A stretch of DNA of 6,923 bases, taken from the NCBI GenBank assembly GCA_950071875.1, contig CATMNW010000136.1, positions 1 to 6,923 of the forward strand, read 5' to 3'. Every line of letters begins with the position of its first letter. The first letter of the stretch is position 1. The notes under the pieces were generated by a model. The model searched no databases, was not told the DNA's origin, and worked only from the letters and a program-made list of their open reading frames with translations. Positions 1 to 5,246 of the stretch are shown in pieces. A program made the position numbers and the translations under genes. This DNA comes from an uncultured Erythrobacteraceae bacterium (GTDB lineage Bacteria > Pseudomonadota > Alphaproteobacteria > Sphingomonadales > Sphingomonadaceae).

Positions 1-231
1 AACAATATCTGCAGCCACGAAGCCGCCTACGAGGAAACAGGCAACCAGGCGGTTTCCTATACCACGGGCGTTCCGGCGATGATCGGCAGCGCCATGATGG
101 TCACCGGCAAATGGTCCGGTGACGGCGTCTTCAACATGGAACAGATGGACCCCGACCCCTTCATGGACATGTTGAACGACCACGGCCTTCCCTGGCAGGT
201 GAAGGAAATGGACGGACCGGTGAATTTCTGA
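1..231 (+). CDS. Carboxynorspermidine/carboxyspermidine dehydrogenase, C-terminal fragment (saccharopine dehydrogenase family)
   Basis: This is the last 76 codons of a gene that starts before the window, ending at TGA 229-231. The fragment contains a segment reading AVSYTTGVPAMIG, followed by a tail with DPDPFMDML and GLPWQV. I recognise both as the C-terminal end of saccharopine-dehydrogenase-like carboxynorspermidine synthases. These cytoplasmic enzymes use NADPH to condense L-aspartate semialdehyde with a diamine: putrescine gives carboxyspermidine and 1,3-diaminopropane gives carboxynorspermidine. The catalytic and nucleotide-binding parts lie outside the window, so substrate choice cannot be read here. 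The assignment is supported by nspC, the next enzyme of the pathway, three genes downstream in the same operon. The stop codon overlaps the next start by one base (TGATG). A lysine-pathway saccharopine dehydrogenase is the main alternative, and the context argues against it. Confidence 0.85.
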   Translation, partial: NNICSHEAAYEETGNQAVSYTTGVPAMIGSAMMVTGKWSGDGVFNMEQMDPDPFMDMLNDHGLPWQVKEMDGPVNF

Positions 232-1307
232 TGTTTCGCGCGGCGTTGGCAGTTCTGGCAATTTTCGGGGCGTCACACCTTGCCGCGCAGGAACGGGAAC
301 CGGTAGAAAACCTGTCTTCCGTGCCGATGGAAAATCGGACGGAAGTCATGATACTCGGGACTTCGCATTTCCGTGGTGTGGACGGTGTTACATCGTCCCA
401 CTTCGACGCGGTGATTGCCCGGTTGAAGGTTTTCGATCCCGAAATCGTGGCGGTGGAACGTATCCCCGCACACGAAATCGCGATGTTCCGGACCTCTCCG
501 CATTATGCCGAAACTCTGGATACCTATGTCGGTGACTACCTGGCGCTGATGACGATCGGGCAGGCGGGCAGCGGCCTCGACCCGATCGAGGCCGAGGCGG
601 CGATGGCGCTCTGGATCGAGGGTCCGGCCGCGCTGGATGACGACGCAAAAGCAAATCGCCTGATGACTGCGCTGGCGGCTTATGAACTGGAAACCGCACT
701 GGTTTATTTCCGGTCGCTCGGGGGTGTCGACCGTACCGACTGGGCCGGGTTGCTGCCAGACAAAGTCGTCGATGAGCTGGCGGAGCTCGGCGCTTCGATG
801 AACGAGCGTGTATCCGTTGCAGCGCGGCTCGCAGGTGAACTCGGCCTCCCGCGTGTCTGGAACGTCGACAGCCATCTGGAGGATGCCGCGTTCCGGACGA
901 TTGTGCCTGGACTGATGTCGGGAATAGAGGCTGCCGGAGGCCAGTCCGCGATGGCCAATGCAGAGCCCTTCGCCACCGTTACCCGTATCCAGACCCGGGC
1001 CATCGGGGAGGGCTCGCTCGAGCCGGTCTATGATTTCATGAATACCCCCGATTACGGGTCCGCTGATATCCGGGCGCAAATCGATGCGATGAACCGGATC
1101 GATTTTCCTGCCGGAGAAGGCAAGGCACGCCAGGCATTGTGGGACGAACGCAATTATCGCATCGCCGCGAACATCCGCCGCGCAATGGCAGCGCAGCCGG
1201 GCAAGCGGGTGCTGTTGGTGATCGGTGCCGGACACAAGCCATGGCTCGACCAGATCCTCGGTGCGACCCTGGACATGAAGGTGGTACAATGGTCCGAGCT
1301 GGACTGA
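231..1307 (+). CDS. Exported DUF5694 protein (TraB/GumN/EreA-like fold, two GxxH motifs)
   Basis: The product is 358 residues. Residues 1 to about 19 look like a Sec signal peptide (basic start, hydrophobic core, LAA before Gln20), so the mature protein is probably periplasmic. The mature part carries the signature spacing of the TraB/PrgY-GumN-EreA-type superfamily: a GTSH motif at 43-46, an acidic-basic pair E76-R77 after a strand (IVAVER), a WDERN segment near 305, and a second GxxH (GAGH) at 332-335 followed by KPWL. This agrees with DUF5694, whose biochemical activity is not established as far as I know; distant relatives include metal-dependent peptidases and esterases. The start is ATG 231, one base inside the preceding stop codon. 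No good Shine-Dalgarno lies at normal spacing, which suggests translational coupling to the dehydrogenase gene. The next gene starts 19 bases before this one ends. The family call is from motif recognition only. Confidence 0.8.
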   Translation: MFRAALAVLAIFGASHLAAQEREPVENLSSVPMENRTEVMILGTSHFRGVDGVTSSHFDAVIARLKVFDPEIVAVERIPAHEIAMFRTSPHYAETLDTYVGDYLALMTIGQAGSGLDPIEAEAAMALWIEGPAALDDDAKANRLMTALAAYELETALVYFRSLGGVDRTDWAGLLPDKVVDELAELGASMNERVSVAARLAGELGLPRVWNVDSHLEDAAFRTIVPGLMSGIEAAGGQSAMANAEPFATVTRIQTRAIGEGSLEPVYDFMNTPDYGSADIRAQIDAMNRIDFPAGEGKARQALWDERNYRIAANIRRAMAAQPGKRVLLVIGAGHKPWLDQILGATLDMKVVQWSELD

Positions 1308-2263
1308 CCGTGATCGCCACCCTCGCGCTGGCCGCCTGCAGCGGGGCCGGGGGCGGGCCGCGTGAAGACGCGCCATCGGCCAATGTAAGTGCGGACTGGG
1401 CGCAAATCCCCGAAGGCACAGCCTGGGGTGAAGTGAGCGCGATCGATACAGACAGCCACGGGCATATCTTCGTGCTGCAGCGCGCGGGCCGCGTTTGGGA
1501 AGAACCTTTCCCCTCCGACCCGATTGCCGAGCCGGTTGTCTTCATGTTCGCCCGCAACGGCAAGCTGCTCGGTCGCTGGGGAGCGGGCGAGATGGTGATG
1601 CCGCACGGGCTGTCGGTGGATGGGGCCGACAAGGTCTGGATCACCGATGTCCAGCGCGAGCAGGTGCTGCGTTTCTCCCATGACGGCGACCTTGAGATGA
1701 CCATCGGCGAGCGGGGCAAATCCGACGACCGTCCGGACCATTTCGGCAGGCCCGCCGACATCGCTTTTGCAGGCGACACAGTTCTTGTTGCCGATGGCTA
1801 TGTGAATTCGCGTATCGCGGCGTTCGACAGGCAGGGGAATTTCCTGTCGCAATGGGGCCACGAAGGTTCGGGCAAGGGCGGGCTGGCCATCCCCCATTCG
1901 ATCGCCGTGAAGGATGGCAAGGTTTACGTGGCCGACCGCGAAAACGGGCGGATCAAGATCTTCGATACCGATGGCGACCTTCTGGAAACCTTCGATACGC
2001 CGGGCCATCCCTATGCGGTGAAGCCGCTGGGGCAGGGCTATTTCGTGTCGGTCGAGGGGCGCGATGCCGGTGGGCGTTCCGGCGCGATCGTGCGCGTCTG
2101 GCGACCTGACGGGACGCTCGAACGGATACTCGACGCGCGCGGCGAGGGGGGCACGAAGGGGCACGACCTTGCGATCGGCAATGATGGGACGGTCTATCTC
2201 GCCGATCCCGAAGGTGGCCGCGTGCTGACTTTCGAACTGGCACAGAAAACGGAAAACGACTGA
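1289..2263 (+). CDS. Lipoprotein resembling peptidyl-alpha-hydroxyglycine alpha-amidating lyase (NHL-repeat propeller)
   Basis: The product is 324 residues. A short hydrophobic N-terminus ends in a lipobox (LALAAC, lipidated Cys17), which predicts a lipoprotein. The rest is a six-bladed beta-propeller of NHL-type repeats. It closely follows the lyase half (PAL) of animal peptide-amidating enzyme, which cleaves peptidyl-alpha-hydroxyglycine to an amidated peptide plus glyoxylate. Aligning by eye to rat PAL, the zinc histidines 585, 690 and 786 correspond to H106 (MPHGLSVD), H203 (IPHSIAV) and H292 (GHDLAI). The catalytic Tyr654 corresponds to Y171 (ADGYVNSRI), and Arg533 and Arg706 correspond to R65 and R217 (ADRENGRI). 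The active site therefore looks intact, yet the monooxygenase partner that would make the substrate is absent from the window. I chose ATG 1289 because it gives the lipoprotein signal and has AAGG seven bases upstream; an earlier in-frame ATG at 1139 would add 50 atypical residues. The gene overlaps its upstream neighbour by 19 bases and nspC by one. The true substrate is unknown. Confidence 0.85.
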   Translation: MVRAGLTVIATLALAACSGAGGGPREDAPSANVSADWAQIPEGTAWGEVSAIDTDSHGHIFVLQRAGRVWEEPFPSDPIAEPVVFMFARNGKLLGRWGAGEMVMPHGLSVDGADKVWITDVQREQVLRFSHDGDLEMTIGERGKSDDRPDHFGRPADIAFAGDTVLVADGYVNSRIAAFDRQGNFLSQWGHEGSGKGGLAIPHSIAVKDGKVYVADRENGRIKIFDTDGDLLETFDTPGHPYAVKPLGQGYFVSVEGRDAGGRSGAIVRVWRPDGTLERILDARGEGGTKGHDLAIGNDGTVYLADPEGGRVLTFELAQKTEND

Positions 2264-3441
2264 TGGAAACCAAAGCCGGCGACCCGGGCGCTTTTGCCCA
2301 ATTCGATCTCGGCCGCGTAAGCAGCCCCGCCTTCGTGGTCGATGCCGCAAGGCTGCGCGCCAATTGCCAAGTGCTGGCCGACATTCGCGATGCGGCCGAT
2401 ATCAAGGTACTCGCCGCACTGAAGGCGTTCTCGATGTGGTCGACCGCGCCAATTGTCGGCGAATACCTCGACGGGGTGTGCACGTCGGGTTTGTGGGAAG
2501 CCCGGCTGGCGAGCGAGTTCTACGATGGCGAGATTGCGACCTATTCGGCAGCCTACAAGCCGGAAGAACTGGAAGAAGTGCTTCGCCTATCGGACCACGT
2601 GATTTTCAATTCACCCGGGCAGCTGGAACGCGCGGCACTGATCCTCGACCGGGCGCGGTCGACCGGCCAGGACTTCGACGTCGGCCTGCGCATCAATCCG
2701 ATGCATCCGACAGGAGAAGTACCGCGTTACGATCCGTCCAGCCCGGGAAGCCGCCTGGGCTTTCCCATCGACCAATTGACGCCCGAGATCATGGCGCAGG
2801 TGGACGGCATCCATTTCCACAATCTGTGCGAACAGGATTTCGAGCCGCTCCATGCGACCTGGGACAAGGTGTTCGATGCCATCGAACCGTGGTTCGGCCA
2901 GCTCAAATGGATCAACATGGGCGGCGGCCATCACATTACCCGTGCTGATTACCAGCGCGAAGAGCTGGTCGAGTTCCTGCGCGATGCGAAGGAAGACACG
3001 GGCGCGGAAATCTATCTCGAACCGGGTGAAGCGGTTGCGCTGGATGCGGGCATCCTTGTCGGCACGATCCTCGATACCGGGTTCAACGAGGTTCCGGTTG
3101 CAGTGGCCGACATATCGGCGACCTGCCACATGCCGGATGTAATCGAGGCACCCTACCGCCCCGCAATGCTAGGCGAGAGCACCGACCGGGAAACCCCTGC
3201 TGTGCGCATCGGCGGCCCCTCATGCCTGGCAGGGGACGTCATCGGCGATTACCGCATTCCGGGCGGGGCCGAGGTCGGCAAGCGTTTCGCCTTCCTCGAC
3301 CAGGCGCATTATTCGATGGTCAAGACCAACACCTTCAACGGCGTCCAGCTGCCGAGCATCTATCTGTGGGACAGCGAGACCGACCATCTCGAGCTGGTGA
3401 AGGAGTTCGGTTACGACACCTTCCGCGACCGGCTGAGCTAG
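2263..3441 (+). CDS. nspC: Carboxynorspermidine/carboxyspermidine decarboxylase
   Basis: This is a 392-residue fold-III (alanine-racemase-like) PLP decarboxylase. It removes the carboxyl group from carboxyspermidine or carboxynorspermidine to give spermidine or norspermidine, in the cytoplasm. Visible signatures in order: PLP-binding Lys54 in AALKAFSMW; HFHNLCE at 184-190, typical of NspC; the phosphate-binding glycine loop NMGGGHH around 220-222; EPGE at 253-256; Cys288 in TCHMPDV; and Cys321 in GPSCLAGD, the position of the catalytic cysteine contributed across the dimer in this fold. The length is normal for NspC. It starts one base inside the stop of the PAL-like gene (TGATG), so translation is probably coupled. 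The pathway's preceding enzyme ends at 231 in the same operon. Because an ornithine decarboxylase gene lies nearby, putrescine-derived spermidine is the more likely product than norspermidine; that is inference. The stop codon overlaps that of the convergent DUF3137 gene. Confidence 0.95.
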   Translation: METKAGDPGAFAQFDLGRVSSPAFVVDAARLRANCQVLADIRDAADIKVLAALKAFSMWSTAPIVGEYLDGVCTSGLWEARLASEFYDGEIATYSAAYKPEELEEVLRLSDHVIFNSPGQLERAALILDRARSTGQDFDVGLRINPMHPTGEVPRYDPSSPGSRLGFPIDQLTPEIMAQVDGIHFHNLCEQDFEPLHATWDKVFDAIEPWFGQLKWINMGGGHHITRADYQREELVEFLRDAKEDTGAEIYLEPGEAVALDAGILVGTILDTGFNEVPVAVADISATCHMPDVIEAPYRPAMLGESTDRETPAVRIGGPSCLAGDVIGDYRIPGGAEVGKRFAFLDQAHYSMVKTNTFNGVQLPSIYLWDSETDHLELVKEFGYDTFRDRLS

Positions 3442-4391
3442 CGTTCGGCCCGTTCGCGATCGAGTTCGGCCGCGAGGTTGGCAAGCTGCGCGAACTGATC
3501 GTTGCATTCGCGCACTTTGGCATGATCGTCGGCCGGATTGATCGACCCGCTTTCGAACATGTTGCCGCTTTCCAGTGCGATAACCAGTTCCCCGCGGTGG
3601 AACAGGGTGCGCACGTTCTTCCCGTCGAAGGATTCTTCCAGTCGGACCAGCCGTTCGATATATTCGGGATGGGCAAGCCAGCGTGCCTCCACCTGATCGG
3701 TGGAATAGAGGTCGAAAGCGTCTTCGAACTGGGGGCTGACCATGTCGACATATTGCAGGTGCTGACCGCCCAGTTTCACCGTGTCCTTCTTGCCGCCTAG
3801 ACCGAAGAAACTCTTGTGCCTCCCGGCGCGCTGCAACAGCGTGATGCCGTGGAATGTCCGCTGTGATGCGATACGGATGATGGCGCCGCGAAACACGGTG
3901 ACCCAGCGGCGGTTCTTGCCCGAGCCGCGCTGTTCCTCGAGATGCGCTTCGTAAAGCCGGAAGTCGTGCCCTCCCAGGATGCCGCTCCATTCATCCTCGA
4001 ATGACTTGCGATCGTGCGAGGGCAGCAGGCCGAAACTGCGCGCCAGATCCCATTCGTGGCCCGGTTCCAGTTCGTGGGAGTAGGTCAGGCCAAGCGACTG
4101 CGCGATCGCGGCGTTGATCCCGACCTTTATCGACAGTTTCGCTTCGTTGATCGGGCGATAGCCCCAGTATGCTGCCATCAGGGCAGGGGCGGCGGTCAGC
4201 CATATCTTGGCTTCGGTGCTCCAGTCCGGGCCGAACCACAGGAACGCCAGCAGCGGGAGGAGGATGGCCGCCGATATCGTCCAGCGCCAGTGTGCCTTGT
4301 CCTTCGCCGCAGCGCGCACCGCCACCTGGTCGTTCAACCACGAACCGAGATCGCCCGACAGCAGGGTGTCGACATCTGCGCTGACCGCCAT
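3438..4391 (-). CDS. DUF3137 membrane protein
   Basis: The product is 317 residues and of unknown biochemical function. An N-terminal cytosolic segment of about 35 residues is followed by two predicted membrane helices, at roughly 38-53 (TISAAILLPLLAFLWF) and 62-77. A large soluble domain makes up the rest, and its C-terminus is rich in charged residues. The overall layout and segments such as SGILGGHDFRLYEAHLEE and TVFRGAIIRI fit DUF3137. Genes of this family are often found next to lemA, and here lemA is divergent across 69 bp, so the two may act together at the inner membrane; that is inference from context. The start is ATG 4391-4389, with GGGAGG ten bases upstream on the minus strand. 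The ribosome-binding site sits in the loop of an 8-bp inverted repeat. The stop (TAG, complement of 3438-3440) shares CTAG with the nspC stop. Confidence 0.85.
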   Translation of the reverse strand: MAVSADVDTLLSGDLGSWLNDQVAVRAAAKDKAHWRWTISAAILLPLLAFLWFGPDWSTEAKIWLTAAPALMAAYWGYRPINEAKLSIKVGINAAIAQSLGLTYSHELEPGHEWDLARSFGLLPSHDRKSFEDEWSGILGGHDFRLYEAHLEEQRGSGKNRRWVTVFRGAIIRIASQRTFHGITLLQRAGRHKSFFGLGGKKDTVKLGGQHLQYVDMVSPQFEDAFDLYSTDQVEARWLAHPEYIERLVRLEESFDGKNVRTLFHRGELVIALESGNMFESGSINPADDHAKVRECNDQFAQLANLAAELDRERAER

Positions 4392-4460
4392 TTACGGTGT
4401 TCCTCCCTTAACCAATTCACCGTAACATAGCCGCGTAAACGTAAAAGGGGGGTTTGAAAC
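4392..4460. promoter_or_regulatory. Divergent control region between DUF3137 gene and lemA, with 8-bp inverted repeat
   Basis: This 69-bp gap must hold the 5' signals of both divergent genes. It contains a perfect inverted repeat, TTACGGTG (4392-4399) and CACCGTAA (4418-4425), with an 18-bp spacer. In the minus-strand message the repeat lies directly before the ATG and its loop carries the Shine-Dalgarno AGGGAGGA. The motif CGTAA occurs three times (4421, 4434, 4440). On the lemA side, AAAAGGGGGG (4443-4452) lies about eight bases before the GTG at 4461 and serves as its ribosome-binding site. I could not identify convincing -35/-10 boxes for either direction. Confidence 0.5.
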
Positions 4461-5033
4461 GTGTTGGAAGTTGCAGGTGCATTCTGGACATCCGTAGCCT
4501 TGTTCCTCGGGGCCGGGCTCGTGATCATGCTGATCGTGATCTACAACCGGCTGGTTTCCCAGCGGCAGAACGTGAAGCAGGGTGTGGCCGATATCGATGC
4601 CCAGCTGCGCCAGCGGCACGATCTCATCCCCAATCTGGTCGAAACGGTAAAAGGCTATGCCGGGCACGAAAGGGATACGCTGGATGCGGTCGTTTCGGCC
4701 CGCAACCAAGCCGCGAACGGTCCGATTTCCTCGGGCGACGAACAGGGCCTGCGCGTGGCGCTGGACCGGTTGCTGGCGCTGAGCGAAAACTACCCCGATC
4801 TCAAGGCATCGGCCAACTTCCAGGAACTGCAGCGAGAACTCACTCACGTCGAAGACAAGCTTGCCGCAGCGCGCAGGGCCCTGAACGCAGCGGTATCGCG
4901 CTACAACACTGCGCGCGAAAGCTTCCCGGCGGTACTGTTTGCCGGAATGCTTGGCTTCAAGGAGGCAGATTTCCACCGCCTCGACGATAGCGAGAAGGGT
5001 ACCGTGGACCAGGTGCCCAGCATCAGCTTCTGA
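4461..5033 (+). CDS. lemA: LemA family membrane protein
   Basis: The product is 190 residues, the usual size for LemA. One membrane helix near the N-terminus (about residues 8-28) is followed by a cytosolic helical bundle. The family hallmark QRHDLIPNLVETVKGYAGHE lies just after the helix. A conserved second half follows, with NFQELQREL, EDKLAAARRALN and SRYN. LemA proteins are inner-membrane proteins of unclear molecular role; links to envelope stress and proteolysis have been suggested for relatives. The start is GTG 4461, chosen because a strong purine-rich ribosome-binding site (4443-4452) precedes it and because it begins just before the membrane helix. The partner DUF3137 gene is divergent. 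Two hairpins follow the stop, the second with a T-run. Confidence 0.93.
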   Translation: MLEVAGAFWTSVALFLGAGLVIMLIVIYNRLVSQRQNVKQGVADIDAQLRQRHDLIPNLVETVKGYAGHERDTLDAVVSARNQAANGPISSGDEQGLRVALDRLLALSENYPDLKASANFQELQRELTHVEDKLAAARRALNAAVSRYNTARESFPAVLFAGMLGFKEADFHRLDDSEKGTVDQVPSISF

Positions 5034-5043
5034 TTGCCCGATC

Positions 5044-5065
5044 GCGATGCGATCCATCGCATTGC
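5044..5065. other. Short hairpin after lemA
   Basis: GCGATGCGAT (5044-5053) can pair with ATCGCATTGC (5056-5065), giving ten positions with one G-U pair; the innermost pairs open to form the loop. It lies ten bases past the lemA stop and just before the terminator-like hairpin. It has no T-run of its own, so it is more likely an mRNA 3'-end stabiliser or an incidental structure than a terminator. Confidence 0.35.
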
Positions 5066-5067
5066 AG

Positions 5068-5102
5068 GCCCGTTGCGCCCCGCGGCGGGCTTGCATCTTT
5101 TT
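5068..5102 (+). terminator. Probable intrinsic terminator of lemA
   Basis: GCCCGTTGC (5068-5076) pairs with GCGGCGGGC (5082-5090), giving nine pairs, two of them T-G, around a five-base loop. TTGCATCTTTTT follows, with an uninterrupted T-run at 5098-5102. The T-run starts seven bases after the stem, so termination may be partial. It would separate lemA from odc, although some read-through into the odc leader is possible. Confidence 0.5.
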
Positions 5103-5163
5103 CGCGCCATATTCACTTGCGTTTCATGAGAATCCGTCTATCTGCGCCGCTCCCGCTGCCCCG

Positions 5164-5246
5164 CCCCCATCCTAGGGGGGACTTCCTAACCGCAAGGCAG
5201 CTTGTCGTTTCATGGACCGCAAGGTCTGTTTAGGGGGTCCCTTGAG
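5164..5246 (+). promoter_or_regulatory. Structured odc leader, candidate translational switch (possible speF-type element)
   Basis: The RNA can form a three-way junction. The closing helix pairs GGGGACUUCCUAA (5177-5189) with UUAGGGGGUCCCU (5230-5242), 13 consecutive pairs including three G-U. One arm is CAAG-gcag-CUUG (5193-5204). The other is AUGGACC-GCAA-GGUCUGU (5212-5229) with a GNRA-type tetraloop. The odc ribosome-binding site AGGGGG (5232-5237) is buried in the closing helix. Upstream, CCCCC (5164-5168) can pair with GGGGG (5175-5179), competing with the base of that helix and offering a second state. A leader RNA family named speF is known upstream of alphaproteobacterial ornithine decarboxylase genes; I cannot confirm membership without a covariance search. 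Confidence 0.5.

Noticed and set aside
273..1376. Minus-strand open frame of 367 codons opposite the DUF5694 gene
   Set aside because: It lies antisense to a gene with clear family motifs. Its protein is rich in Arg, His and Pro without recognisable domains, as expected from the shadow of a G+C-rich gene.
1154..2350. Minus-strand open frame of 398 codons opposite the PAL-like gene
   Set aside because: The composition is that of a frame shadow, with no motif, and the plus-strand product has a complete propeller with conserved active-site residues.
3220..3990. Minus-strand 256-codon frame overlapping the nspC 3' end and the DUF3137 gene
   Set aside because: It runs out of frame through the DUF3137 gene on the same strand, is Arg-rich and has no recognisable fold.
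4408..4413. TTAACC as a CtrA half-site
   Set aside because: The full CtrA pattern needs a second TTAA seven bases on, and that position reads ACCG. A single half-site is expected by chance.
4392..5096. Minus-strand 234-codon frame opposite lemA
   Set aside because: The plus strand encodes an unmistakable LemA with a good ribosome-binding site; the antisense product has no motif.
5118..5144. TTGCGT and TATCTG as an odc promoter
   Set aside because: The spacing is only 15 bases and the -10 match is poor. If real, it would start transcription after 5126 and rule out the small leader ORF, so it should be tested, but it is not strong enough to call.
5175..5189. CCTAGG palindrome and G-run next to ACTTCC as a DNA operator
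   Set aside because: The bases are better explained by pairing with 5230-5242 in RNA; no repeated operator copy is present.
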